54,629 nucleotides of DNA from Pseudomonadota bacterium (GCA_009926615.1 RFOM01000022.1:1-54629), one strand, 5' to 3'; counted from the first letter of the stretch, positions 17,582-26,245 are shown. Notes: generated from the letters alone by a model not told the origin. Made by a program: numbers and translations.

Positions 17582-18325
17582 ATGAATCTGACCGATCGCG
17601 GACTCATCACCAGACGCACATCATTGACTCCGACTCTGCGGGCGGGTGTCAACCGGACGCGCATTCTATGTTGCATCATCGGAGGCTTAACCTCAGCACA
17701 GGGAGCAGGTTCGGACAAGCCGGATGCAAATATTGCGGCACAGCTTCAGGAGCTGCAAACGAAGGCAGGAAAATTCCCTTCGTTCAGAGTCAAATTCGAG
17801 CAGCAGGTTTTCAGCGCATTAAGAAAGAAAACCAACCGGAGCGAAGGCGGACTCGCATTTGCCAAGCCCAAAAAATTCCGCTGGGAAATCAGCAAGCCCA
17901 ACAAAGAACTTTACGTCAACAACGGCGAATGGTTCTGGAAATACGTCGAGCGCACCAAACATGCCTTGCGCTTGCCCTCGAATTCCGGTGAACTCGAGTT
18001 TCTTGATGTCATTTTCCAGCTCGACAAACTCAGCAGCAAATATTCAATCAAAGCTGTTACAGGCATTGCCGACGTGGACGGAAATAATTCAATCAAATGC
18101 CCTGCAGACCATGCCTGCATTGATCTGGAGCCGGTTCAGCAGGGCTCTCAAAAAAATATAAGTCTGGCCATCGATCGCCGGAACGGATTCGTCAGTACTG
18201 TCAGTATTGCCTTTCGCAACGGCAACAGAACTCTGATTCGCTTTTCCTCATTCAGCGGCGAAAAAATATCGGCCGACGAATTCGAATTTACTCCGCCGGC
18301 CGGCACTGCCGTTGACAAGAGGTAA
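17582..18325 (+). CDS. lolA: Outer-membrane lipoprotein carrier LolA
   Basis: A 247-residue exported protein. A basic N-terminus and hydrophobic stretch (ILCCIIGGLTSAQGA, ending near residue 42) act as a signal peptide, unusually far from the start. The mature part has the LolA pattern: FPSFRVKFEQQVFSAL, SEGGLAFAKPKKFRWE and NGEWFWKYVE. LolA shuttles lipoproteins across the periplasm to LolB or the outer membrane. The ATG is eight bases after GGAG. The stop is eight bases before cdaA, placing a lipoprotein chaperone at the head of the c-di-AMP/GlmM cell-wall block. Confidence 0.85.
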   Translation: MNLTDRGLITRRTSLTPTLRAGVNRTRILCCIIGGLTSAQGAGSDKPDANIAAQLQELQTKAGKFPSFRVKFEQQVFSALRKKTNRSEGGLAFAKPKKFRWEISKPNKELYVNNGEWFWKYVERTKHALRLPSNSGELEFLDVIFQLDKLSSKYSIKAVTGIADVDGNNSIKCPADHACIDLEPVQQGSQKNISLAIDRRNGFVSTVSIAFRNGNRTLIRFSSFSGEKISADEFEFTPPAGTAVDKR

Positions 18326-18333
18326 TAAGACGG

Positions 18334-19656
18334 ATGTTGTTTGCCGATAATCTGCAACAAGTGAATTGGCGGGTCGTGCTGGACATTTTTCTTGTCGCCG
18401 TCATTTGCTACCAGATTATGAACATGCTCAGAGGTACGCGCGCCGTACAGGTCATCATCGGTTTGGTGGTGATTTTTATTGCATATGCCATGAGCGGTTA
18501 TCTCGAGCTCAATACTCTGAATTGGATCATTTCAAAATTTTATTCTTCGATCATCGTTGTTGTGATCGTCTTATTTCAGGACGACATCCGCAGGCTTCTT
18601 ACAAGGGTCGGTCGCGGGCCTTTTGTTCCGGGAATGGACGATAATTACGGCGTCCGTGCGATTGAAGAAGTGATCAATGCAGCGCGCACACTCAGTCACG
18701 AGCGGGCGGGAGCCATCGTCGTGTTCGAGCGCGGCATCGGACTGGACAGGCTTTACGACCACAGTGTCAAACTTGATGCTCTGGTCAACGAGCAACTCCT
18801 GCTCTCGATATTTCAGTCATTTTCTCCGCTGCATGACGGAGCCGTGATCATCCAAAAAGGTCGACTCACCTGCGCCTCGGCTCAGTTGCCGTTGTCCAAA
18901 AATCCGAGTTTCAACAAAAAAATGGGCACACGGCACAGTGCGGCCATCGGTATTGCCGAGGAAACAGATGCTGTAGTTCTTGTTGTTTCGGAAGAGACTG
19001 GAAACATTTCCGTTGCATGGGACGGCCAGTTGCAAAGACAACCGAATGCAGACGTAACCAGAAGACTGCTCATCACACTGTTGGTTCCGCAGAACAGGGA
19101 AGCTGCGGCAGGAATCATGACTCCTGTGAATTTTTTCCGGCGTCTTGCGGATAAAGCCGGCGTGCTGTTCGGAACCGGCGCAAACAATGTACGCGTCAGG
19201 CTGAGAACGGAAAATGCAGCAAACTCCGCAGCAGGAGGATGGAGTGATGCAAAAACCTCACCTGATGCAAACGGACAGGGAACAACCGGCGCACTTAAAG
19301 CGACGGTGGGAACTGTTGCAACGCTCGGCGACAACCAGCAGCGATGGTCCATGAGTCTCAGACTGCCGCGACATCAGCCGGCCAAACAGGCAGTAAAAAC
19401 AGACTCACTTCCCGAGCCCGCAACACTCTTTCCCGACAATTCGGAAGAAAATGAAAGCCTCGGGAGTTCCGAGGACGACGTGATCAAAAGCGATCATCGC
19501 TTCGTGCCGCCCATGCCGCCTGAACCGCCGCCGCGCGACGTGACGGTCGGAGGAATATCGCTGAACCCGCCGATCGAGCACAGCGAGCCGCCGTCCAAAA
19601 TTGAAACGGCCGAATCAGAGTCAGGCAGGCATCCGGAGAAGGAGAAAAACAAATGA
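18334..19656 (+). CDS. cdaA: Diadenylate cyclase CdaA with a long C-terminal extension
   Basis: A 440-residue protein. Three membrane helices (about residues 14-31, 36-56 and 70-83) precede a DAC domain with SPLHDGAVII (DGA at 168-170) and GTRHSAAIGIAEETDA (RHSAA at 200-204; the commonest form is RHRAA). It condenses two ATP into c-di-AMP at the inner membrane. The typical family length is about 270, so the last ~170 residues are extra: low-complexity, Pro/Glu/Ser-rich and probably disordered. cdaR (YbbR) and glmM follow directly, the conserved cdaA-cdaR-glmM order in which CdaR and GlmM modulate cyclase activity. Confidence 0.9.
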   Translation: MLFADNLQQVNWRVVLDIFLVAVICYQIMNMLRGTRAVQVIIGLVVIFIAYAMSGYLELNTLNWIISKFYSSIIVVVIVLFQDDIRRLLTRVGRGPFVPGMDDNYGVRAIEEVINAARTLSHERAGAIVVFERGIGLDRLYDHSVKLDALVNEQLLLSIFQSFSPLHDGAVIIQKGRLTCASAQLPLSKNPSFNKKMGTRHSAAIGIAEETDAVVLVVSEETGNISVAWDGQLQRQPNADVTRRLLITLLVPQNREAAAGIMTPVNFFRRLADKAGVLFGTGANNVRVRLRTENAANSAAGGWSDAKTSPDANGQGTTGALKATVGTVATLGDNQQRWSMSLRLPRHQPAKQAVKTDSLPEPATLFPDNSEENESLGSSEDDVIKSDHRFVPPMPPEPPPRDVTVGGISLNPPIEHSEPPSKIETAESESGRHPEKEKNK

Positions 19657-20345
19657 ATCCTCCTGTCTCGATTTTAAAACGTTCGACGTCCCTTATTACC
19701 CACAATCCCGGCCTCAAGCTTCTGTCGCTGGCATTTTCCATTACACTTTTCCTTATTGTCCGCAGCCAGCAGGTCAGGGAATTCAACCGGACAGTCAGAG
19801 TTCAGCTGCAGACGGAAAGAGGCGTCCTGATTATCGGACCTCAGGAAAGAATTGCCAATATCACGCTGCGCATGCCCGATTCATTGTTCACGCGAATGCC
19901 GAGCGAAGAAGAGCTGACAGCCCAAATAGATCTCCGCAAAGAGAAACTTGGAAAAATCAGGGTCAACCTTTCAGGTGAAAATTTTCCGAATCTCGACAGA
20001 CGCTATTCCGTCGTTGTTCATGACCCTTGGCTCGATATTGAACTCGACAGACTCATCGAAAAGCAGGTCACGGTAAAGGCTGTCCTGCAGGGTGCACCGA
20101 GGCTTGGTTACGAAATTCATAAAGTCGTCATCGACCCGCCTGTTATTGAACTGACAGGAGCCAAACAGGATTTGCAAAAACTCGAATCCATTTCGACAAT
20201 CCCTGTCGATGTATCAAATCTCGGACCAAAAGATTACACAGCGCAGGCATCACTCGCCCTTGACTTGGGAAGTTCCATTAAACCCACGACTCTCGGCAAT
20301 GTGACTGTGAAGGTCAGTTTTACGGAAAAGAAAACTGCGCCCTGA
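19653..20345 (+). CDS. cdaR: CdaR-like YbbR-domain protein
   Basis: A 230-residue protein with one N-terminal membrane helix (LLSLAFSITLFLIV, about residues 24-37) followed by YbbR-type beta repeats, including VTVKAVLQGAPRLGYEIHKV and PPVIELTGAKQDLQKLESIS. The start overlaps the cdaA stop (ATGA). YbbR proteins bind CdaA from the outer side of the membrane and modulate c-di-AMP synthesis. The protein is shorter than Firmicute CdaR, with room for about two YbbR repeats rather than four. Confidence 0.82.
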   Translation: MNPPVSILKRSTSLITHNPGLKLLSLAFSITLFLIVRSQQVREFNRTVRVQLQTERGVLIIGPQERIANITLRMPDSLFTRMPSEEELTAQIDLRKEKLGKIRVNLSGENFPNLDRRYSVVVHDPWLDIELDRLIEKQVTVKAVLQGAPRLGYEIHKVVIDPPVIELTGAKQDLQKLESISTIPVDVSNLGPKDYTAQASLALDLGSSIKPTTLGNVTVKVSFTEKKTAP

Positions 20346-20390
20346 TTTTTAGCCCGCGCACGGGAGCAATGCTGAGGAAAACAGAAGCCC

Positions 20391-21752
20391 ATGGGAAAAT
20401 ATTTCGGAACAGACGGAATTCGCGGTGAAGCCAATTCGGGTGTGATGACACCCTCAACGGTGCTGCGCATCGGACAGGCCTTCGGTCTGGCTCTCAAAGA
20501 AAAGACCGAACGGCCGAGGGTCATTATCGGCAAAGATACCCGAGTCAGCGGATATATGCTTGAAGGCATTCTGTCAGCCGGATTATGTTCCGTCGGTGCG
20601 GATGTTCTTTTTGTCGGTCCGCTTCCGACCCCCGGAATTGCTTATCTGACCAGAGGCATGCGTGCGTCTGCGGGGATCATGATTTCGGCAAGTCACAACC
20701 CGTTTCATGACAACGGCATCAAGTTTTTTGATAAAAACGGCTTCAAGTTACCCGACGCAGACGAAGATTACATCGAGCGGCTCATCGATGATCCGTTGCT
20801 CGAGAACCGTGTCGTCACTGCCCAGAAAATCGGCCGTGCCAAAAGGATAGACGATGCCATCGGGCAATATGCTGTCTTTCTCAAAGAGCGTTTTCCGAAA
20901 TCACTTAAACTGGACGGAATGCGCATCGTCATGGACTGCGCGCACGGTGCCGGCTACCGCGTAGGTCCCAAGGTCCTTCGCGAATTGGGCGCAGAGGTTT
21001 TTGAGATCAACAATGAACCGAACGGCTTCAACATCAACCTTGAAGCAGGCGCTCTTCATCCTGACAAACTGAGGGAAGAGGTACTTCGTTTTCGCGCAGA
21101 CGTCGGACTCGCACTCGACGGAGATGCCGACAGACTTGTCGTGGTCGACGAAAAAGGAAACATTCTCGACGGCGATCAGATTATTGCAATGTGCGCGCAG
21201 GAAATGCTCAGCACAAATCAGCTGACGAACAACAGCGTTGTCGTCACGGTTATGAGCAACAAGGGTCTCGATCTTGCTCTGACGAAGGCTGGAATTCAGG
21301 TCTTCCGTGCGCCGGTCGGCGACCGTTATGTGGTCGAAGAAATGCGCAAACGGAATATTATTCTGGGCGGAGAACAAAGCGGTCATCTGCTGTTTCTTGA
21401 TTCAAGCACGACGGGCGACGCAATCATCGCGAGCCTGAAGGTACTGGAGATGATGTGCAGGAGAAACCGGCCGCTTTCTGTTTTGTCCGAAGTGATGCAA
21501 AAGCTTCCGCAGATCACCCGTAATGTAAAAGTATCGCATAAGGTTCCCGTTGAGCGCCTGCCGGAATTCTCGGCAAAACTCTCCGAAGTTGAAAAAGAAC
21601 TTGGCACTGCGGGGCGGGTTCTTTTCCGGTATAGTGGAACTGAAACTCTCGCAAGGATCACCATCGAAGGACCGGATGCGGTTCTGATTCGCTCCTATGC
21701 AAAAGAGCTGGAGCAGGTCCTTCTGGGTGAAATCGCTCAATTGAAAAACTAA
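20391..21752 (+). CDS. glmM: Phosphoglucosamine mutase
   Basis: A 453-residue phosphohexomutase. KYFGTDGIRGEAN starts the protein, MISASHNPFHDNGIKFF holds the phosphorylated catalytic Ser (about residue 102), ALDGDADRLVVVD is the Mg site, GGEQSGHLLF is the sugar-binding loop, and LFRYSGTETLARI is the phosphate-binding loop. It converts glucosamine 6-phosphate to glucosamine 1-phosphate for peptidoglycan and LPS. Length is very close to E. coli GlmM (445). Third gene of the cdaA-cdaR-glmM block; GlmM is known to inhibit CdaA in Gram-positive bacteria, which may hold here. Confidence 0.97.
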   Translation: MGKYFGTDGIRGEANSGVMTPSTVLRIGQAFGLALKEKTERPRVIIGKDTRVSGYMLEGILSAGLCSVGADVLFVGPLPTPGIAYLTRGMRASAGIMISASHNPFHDNGIKFFDKNGFKLPDADEDYIERLIDDPLLENRVVTAQKIGRAKRIDDAIGQYAVFLKERFPKSLKLDGMRIVMDCAHGAGYRVGPKVLRELGAEVFEINNEPNGFNINLEAGALHPDKLREEVLRFRADVGLALDGDADRLVVVDEKGNILDGDQIIAMCAQEMLSTNQLTNNSVVVTVMSNKGLDLALTKAGIQVFRAPVGDRYVVEEMRKRNIILGGEQSGHLLFLDSSTTGDAIIASLKVLEMMCRRNRPLSVLSEVMQKLPQITRNVKVSHKVPVERLPEFSAKLSEVEKELGTAGRVLFRYSGTETLARITIEGPDAVLIRSYAKELEQVLLGEIAQLKN

Positions 21753-21761
21753 GAGAGCTGA

Positions 21762-22877
21762 ATGGAAACTTCTTTCAAACCCAAACGCTCGCTGCTGCAG
21801 GACTTGAAATCTGCCGTGTCGGGAGCCCTGCCCGATGCAGACAACATGAGCCGAAACCTGCGGCTCCACTTTCTCAATACAGTCGTATGGCCGGCAAAAC
21901 GGGTGACCAACTCGGATGCTGTCGGATTTGCAGAAAAACAAATTGACCAGACCGTCGCAAAGGTCTTTCGCGAAGCACTGCACAAGGCAGGACTCAAATC
22001 CTGCAGGAGCGACAACACACACGGCCAGTTGCATTATTACGATTCGCATCCGGATTCGCGGGAGCCCCCCGTTGTCATGATTCACGGGATCGGCAGCAGC
22101 GGTCAGTGTTTCGCGCTGCTGGCGCTGATGATGATGAACAAACGAAGAGTTGTTCTGCCGGACTTGTTCCATTTTTCAGGTTTCAGTTCTCCCAATAATC
22201 CCGTCATGAACCGGAAAGAACATACGGCGGCTCTCAAAGAGTTTATTTCCGGCCTCTCTGACAAACCGGTTGATATTGTCGGGCTGAGTTTGGGGGGATG
22301 GCTCGGAATGTCGCTCGCCGTAGGGTCTCCGGCGCTGGTCAATTCGCTCACGCTGCTCAATCCGGCCGGCCTTGAGTACCGGACGCACGCCCTGCGCGAC
22401 ACACTGGTCTATTTAAGCTGGAGCAAATTCCACAGTCTCTATCCGGGAATTATGACTTCATTCCCCTATTCCGGACTGCCGATTGTCAATTCCATCATCA
22501 AGCGCAGTGTCTACCGTGTTCTGAAAGAAGACGGTGTCAGAGATTTTGTCAAAACTGTTCACCAGCATGACTTTCTCGACAAAGACCTGAGCAGAATACA
22601 ATGCAAAACACTGCTGATGTGGGGCATGCAGGATAAATTGCTGTCGCCGGAAATCCCGCTGCAGCTGGTTTCAGCCATCCCGAATTGTCAGGGGTATTGG
22701 GTAAGAGATGCTGCGCACATCCTTTGTCTCGAAGCCCCCGTCAACGTCTTTGACTGTCTGGTCCGTTTTCTTGACCTCGAGCGCTTTGAAGACAACAATT
22801 TCGTATCGCTCGTCAGGGGAACGCACAGAGTATATCCCATGCAGGCAATTTCGGCTCAGGAATCCGACGATCGTTGA
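21762..22877 (+). CDS. Alpha/beta hydrolase
   Basis: A 371-residue soluble protein. VVMIHGIGSSGQCF is the oxyanion-hole HG motif, DIVGLSLGGWLGM is the nucleophile elbow (GLSLG), LLMWGMQDKLLSP holds the candidate aspartate, and VRDAAHILCLEAP the histidine. The triad is therefore complete. The first ~100 residues precede the fold and look helical. No signal peptide. It lies 9 bases after glmM and 9 before the trpD-like gene, so it belongs to this operon, but the substrate cannot be inferred. Confidence 0.78.
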   Translation: METSFKPKRSLLQDLKSAVSGALPDADNMSRNLRLHFLNTVVWPAKRVTNSDAVGFAEKQIDQTVAKVFREALHKAGLKSCRSDNTHGQLHYYDSHPDSREPPVVMIHGIGSSGQCFALLALMMMNKRRVVLPDLFHFSGFSSPNNPVMNRKEHTAALKEFISGLSDKPVDIVGLSLGGWLGMSLAVGSPALVNSLTLLNPAGLEYRTHALRDTLVYLSWSKFHSLYPGIMTSFPYSGLPIVNSIIKRSVYRVLKEDGVRDFVKTVHQHDFLDKDLSRIQCKTLLMWGMQDKLLSPEIPLQLVSAIPNCQGYWVRDAAHILCLEAPVNVFDCLVRFLDLERFEDNNFVSLVRGTHRVYPMQAISAQESDDR

Positions 22878-22886
22878 GGTGACAGA

Positions 22887-23972
22887 ATGTCTTCGCAGGA
22901 TTCGGTTTTTTCTCAGTTTATGGAACATCTTTTTGCAGGCGCAAAAATGCACCGGCATGAGGTCCGAAACTTCATGGATGCCATTTTGCAGTCCGGACTT
23001 TCGGACGTGCGGATTGCTTCCATTCTGACGGCACTCAGACTCACACCGCTGACTCAGGACATTGTCATGGGAGCGCTCGAGAGCCTGACACGAGTCAGCG
23101 TAAAGTCTTCGGTTCCGCAGCAGTCCGAATTGCGCAACCTGACATCTCCGGTCACAAAAGACGTTCATCTGGTCGACAATTCCGGCACAGGCGGCGATCA
23201 GGCAAACACCTACAATATCTCGACGATGGCAGCAGTCGTTGCCTCCGCCTGCGGCGCCAAGGTTGCGAAATTCGGAACGCGTTCCATTTCCAGCCGATGC
23301 GGAAGCGCCGATGTACTGGAGGCTGTCGGCGTCACCCTTTCACGCAGTCTGGGCGCAATGCAAAGCCAGCTGAACAGGCTGAACTTGTCTTACCTGTATG
23401 CGCCGTCGCTGTTCCCTGCCCTTCAGCATTTGGGCGTTGTGAGAAAAAGCCTCGGATTTCACACTCTGTTCGATTTGCTTGTACCGCTCGCAAATCCGGC
23501 TCCGCTTTCCGGTCAACTTGTCGGCGTTTATTCGCCGGATATCCAGATTCTGGTCGCGCGATGCCTTCAGGATCTCGGACGCACAAGAGCATTGGTCGTG
23601 CACAGTGAAGACGGCCTTGACGAAATTTCCGTCTGCGGACCGACGAGAGTGATTCAACTGATCGACGGACGGCAGAACGCCGAAATCTGGTCGCCTGCAG
23701 ATTTCGGGTTGCCGGTTTACAGTATTGATTCGCTTAAAGGCGCAGGAATTGAAGAAAACTCCCAGTGCTTTGTGAATACACTGGAAGGAAAAAATGCAGG
23801 AGCCGTTGAAGACGCTGTCATCATCAACGCGGCAGCAACCTTGTGGTGTGCTTCCCTTGCGGATTCAATCGGTGAAGGAATTACTGCTGCACGGGCCGCA
23901 ATTCGCAGCGGCAAAGCAGGACAGACGCTCAACGACTGGCGGAAATATTCTCTTGAATCAGTCAATCATTAA
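22887..23972 (+). CDS. Anthranilate phosphoribosyltransferase-like protein (TrpD family)
   Basis: A 361-residue protein of TrpD length and fold. The PRPP loop is clear: DNSGTGGDQANTYNIST (residues 97-113), then GSADVLEAVGV, and the acidic EDGLDEIS near residue 240 that binds Mg-PRPP. The anthranilate side differs: the usual KHGN is KFGT (128-131), replacing the conserved His and Asn, and G-x-RTIFN is GFHTLFD (190-196), while the Arg of VRKSLG is kept. By my hand alignment PRPP binding is retained but base recognition may be altered. A degenerate TrpC-like gene overlaps its end, and no other trp gene is visible. Confidence 0.75.
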   Translation: MSSQDSVFSQFMEHLFAGAKMHRHEVRNFMDAILQSGLSDVRIASILTALRLTPLTQDIVMGALESLTRVSVKSSVPQQSELRNLTSPVTKDVHLVDNSGTGGDQANTYNISTMAAVVASACGAKVAKFGTRSISSRCGSADVLEAVGVTLSRSLGAMQSQLNRLNLSYLYAPSLFPALQHLGVVRKSLGFHTLFDLLVPLANPAPLSGQLVGVYSPDIQILVARCLQDLGRTRALVVHSEDGLDEISVCGPTRVIQLIDGRQNAEIWSPADFGLPVYSIDSLKGAGIEENSQCFVNTLEGKNAGAVEDAVIINAAATLWCASLADSIGEGITAARAAIRSGKAGQTLNDWRKYSLESVNH

Positions 23973-24732
23973 TGACCTGTGCGAACTGGAACAGGCGGCT
24001 GCGCAGCAATGGTGGCACAGTGAAGACCGCATCGCATGGCGGGACGAGCTCCTGCGTGCCTGTGAACTGCGGCAATTTATTTCAATCAGGAACTGCCTCA
24101 ACGGTTCGACACCGCTGATTCCCGTCAGGGCTTGGGACAACGATCTTATTTCGTGTTTTTCAAGTCAGTCTCCGGAAAACGAAGACGAGCTTTTTTTCAA
24201 TTTAATTTCGGAATTGGAAAATCTTGAGAAGGACAACGCACTGGCGATCGCGCTGCGTCCGGGTTTCTGGATGTCCGATTCATGGCCCGAACATGAAGAA
24301 ACACTCAGGACGGCACTTTTGAAAGCCCGAACCGCGAATGCTCCGGTTGTGAGATGCGGTTTTTTAAGCGGGCAGGCCGAGATCCTGATGACCGCCGATT
24401 TGGGATTCACGGCAATTCAAATTCACGCGTCGGAACTTGATATATTCGAACTTCAGCTCCTTGTGGAGCTTGCCCGCGACTGCAAGTTAACTCCCATTGT
24501 CTCAATTGAAAATGAAAAACAACTTGAAACGGTGCTGGGGACGGATGCGCCGTACATCCTGCTGTGCTGTCTCAGAGGGAGCGGTTACGAAGCTGCTGTG
24601 CGCTTTGTGCAGCAGGCGCTTCCCCGTCTGCCGGAAGCGTGCAGTAAACTCCTGCTCACGGGTCAGGCCGGTCAGGCCGACATTCAGCTTTTCCGGAGAC
24701 TCGGAATGCAGGGAATTGTGAACTTCCGTTAA
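23953..24732 (+). CDS. Degenerate TrpC (indole-3-glycerol-phosphate synthase)-like protein
   Basis: About 259 residues from a TTG at 23953 that overlaps the trpD-like gene by 20 bases. An ATG exists only at 23794, deep inside trpD. The C-terminal half aligns with IGPS: ILMTADLGFTAIQIHASEL (usual ADAILLI), FELQLLVELARDCKLTPIVS (usual LGLxxLVEVH), and LLTGQAG (usual VSESGI). The functional residues are replaced: RKD is RCG (134-136), the Glu of LVEVH is Ser184, INNRDL is LLCCLR (203-208), and SESG is TGQAG. The IAEIKxxSPS loop is also missing. The frame is intact, so it looks like a pseudoenzyme, perhaps a partner of the TrpD-like protein. Its stop overlaps the convergent lgt stop. Confidence 0.6.
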   Translation: MNQSIINDLCELEQAAAQQWWHSEDRIAWRDELLRACELRQFISIRNCLNGSTPLIPVRAWDNDLISCFSSQSPENEDELFFNLISELENLEKDNALAIALRPGFWMSDSWPEHEETLRTALLKARTANAPVVRCGFLSGQAEILMTADLGFTAIQIHASELDIFELQLLVELARDCKLTPIVSIENEKQLETVLGTDAPYILLCCLRGSGYEAAVRFVQQALPRLPEACSKLLLTGQAGQADIQLFRRLGMQGIVNFR

Positions 24733-25790
24733 ACGGCCTCCTCTTTCGCGCGCCTTTCGAGAAAAGCATCGATCTTGCTGCGCCAGAGATCTGAACCTAC
24801 AAGGATATTGTCCCGTGTATAAATGAACACACCGATACCCGCGAGCATGGTTATAAAGCACAAAATCTGTCCCATGGTCAGTGAATTATTGAAGTAGTAT
24901 TTGAGTTGTTCATCGGCCTCGCGGAAAAACTCGACAAAAAATCTGTAGAATCCGTAAAAGAAAACAAACGCCGCGCCGGTTGTCCCCTCTCTGCTCTTGA
25001 ATCTTCTGACCAAAATCAGCGTAAGAAAAAGCATCCATCCCTCGCCCAAACTCTGATAGATTTGGCTCGGATGACGCGCAAGATTGCCGCCGGTCGGAAA
25101 AATCACTGCCCAAGGCACATGATCAGATATAACTCGGCCGTAGAGTTCGCCGTTCATAAAATTGCCGATACGCCCGAGTCCGATACCGACCGGAACTGTG
25201 AATGCAAGCTGGTCGGAAAGATGCCAGAAAGAAATTCCGTTGCGGCGGCAAAAAATCACAATTGCCGTAATCACGCCGACAATTCCGCCGTGGAACGACA
25301 AACCGCCTTCCCAGATCTTGACGGCATCCAGCGGTGAACGCGAATACACATCCCAGTTGTATATAAATACGTATGCGATTCTGGCGCCCAGCAACATGCC
25401 GATCATCAGATAAGCGATAAGAGAGTCGAGTAATATCGGCGTCAGCATAATCGATCGTTTATTGATCCAGTGGCGGCAGCACATATACACAAAAAGATAT
25501 CCCAGCAGATACATTGTCGAGTACCAGCGGAGTCCCCAGTCAATGCCCGCTTTGTGCAAACCGAACAAAACGCTTGTGGCTATTGAAGAGAAAATCAGCC
25601 ATGGCCGCAGGAAGTCCAGCCGGTTCCTCGCGCTTTCCGACATCGGTTTGAGCTTCGGCAACAGCCATAACAGACCGAACGACAGAACAACCGAAATGAT
25701 CGCTGCAGCCGCGAGTCCCTGCTGACTTAAGTTTTTAACAGTAAAAATAAAGGGGCTGAAATCATGTTTATAATAGTTTGCAGTGGTCAT
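24729..25790 (-). CDS. lgt: Prolipoprotein diacylglyceryl transferase
   Basis: A 353-residue integral membrane enzyme that transfers diacylglyceryl from phosphatidylglycerol to the lipobox Cys. Signature motifs are present: GRIGNFMNGELYGR, IWEGGLSFHGGIVG and ARHPSQIYQSLGEG. E. coli Lgt has 291 residues; the extra length here is an N-terminal region with one or two added hydrophobic segments. It fits the lipoprotein-rich content of the window. It is transcribed away from the HU-like gene; the 131-base divergent gap holds an inverted repeat. Confidence 0.95.
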   Translation of the reverse strand: MTTANYYKHDFSPFIFTVKNLSQQGLAAAAIISVVLSFGLLWLLPKLKPMSESARNRLDFLRPWLIFSSIATSVLFGLHKAGIDWGLRWYSTMYLLGYLFVYMCCRHWINKRSIMLTPILLDSLIAYLMIGMLLGARIAYVFIYNWDVYSRSPLDAVKIWEGGLSFHGGIVGVITAIVIFCRRNGISFWHLSDQLAFTVPVGIGLGRIGNFMNGELYGRVISDHVPWAVIFPTGGNLARHPSQIYQSLGEGWMLFLTLILVRRFKSREGTTGAAFVFFYGFYRFFVEFFREADEQLKYYFNNSLTMGQILCFITMLAGIGVFIYTRDNILVGSDLWRSKIDAFLERRAKEEAV

Positions 25791-25847
25791 TCAAAATCCC
25801 CGATGACGAATTCACGAATTCAAAAAAAAGTATTTTGAAGATACACT

Positions 25848-25876
25848 CCGATGCTTGATTTGCCAAAATGCATCGG
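25848..25876 (+). promoter_or_regulatory. Inverted repeat overlapping a candidate HU promoter
   Basis: CCGATGC (25848-25854) and GCATCGG (25870-25876) form a perfect 7-base inverted repeat with a 15-base spacer. TTGATT (25855-25860) is a candidate -35, followed after 17 bases by TAATGT (25878-25883) as a weak -10. The two arms would abut the -35 and -10, as a repressor operator would. A transcript hairpin is the alternative. The promoter hexamers are only partial matches. Confidence 0.33.
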
Positions 25877-25921
25877 CTAATGTTTGAGCAGATCCCAACA
25901 CAATCACCGCAAGGAGTCGCA

Positions 25922-26245
25922 ATGGCCAATAACACTGTTTCCACTCAGCAGCTCATCTCCGCCGTAGCCGATAAGTTCACGGACAAGCTTCCAAAGAAGA
26001 TGACAAAGACACTTCTGACTGAGTTCCTCTCGGCAATCGAATCAGAAGTTGCTGCCGGAAACAAAGCCCGTATCGACAAAGTCGGTATTCTGTTTGCGAA
26101 AGAGCGTGCGGCCCGCACTGGACGCAATCCCCAGACAGGCGAATCAATCGCAATTCCGGCATCAAAGAAAGTCAGCTTTAGAGCTGCAAAGTCGTTGAAA
26201 GACGCTGTCGGAACAAGTCGTCGTTCGGGAAAATCAGGCCGCTGA
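25922..26245 (+). CDS. HU/IHF-like DNA-binding protein
   Basis: A 107-residue protein. The ATG at 25922 has AAGGAG seven bases upstream, which fixes this start over an earlier ATG. The pattern is that of bacterial histone-like proteins: QQLISAVADKFTDKLPKKM helical N-terminus, LLTEFLSAIESEVAAGNKARIDKVGIL, and the arm ERAARTGRNPQTGESIAIPA, matching the HU/IHF RxGRNPxTGxxIxIxA motif, then VSFRAAKSLKDAV. A basic Ser/Arg/Gly tail of ~12 residues extends the usual ~90. It wraps and bends DNA as a nucleoid protein. Whether it acts as HU or IHF cannot be told. It stands alone with its own leader and terminator. Confidence 0.93.
   Translation: MANNTVSTQQLISAVADKFTDKLPKKMTKTLLTEFLSAIESEVAAGNKARIDKVGILFAKERAARTGRNPQTGESIAIPASKKVSFRAAKSLKDAVGTSRRSGKSGR

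Noticed and set aside
21402..22172. Minus-strand 256-residue frame across glmM and the hydrolase
   Set aside because: It crosses two well-supported plus genes and has no recognisable motif.
23794..23952. ATG at 23794 as the start of the TrpC-like gene
   Set aside because: It would overlap the TrpD-like gene by about 180 bases, and the residues added show no IGPS pattern; the TTG at 23953 is the more likely start.
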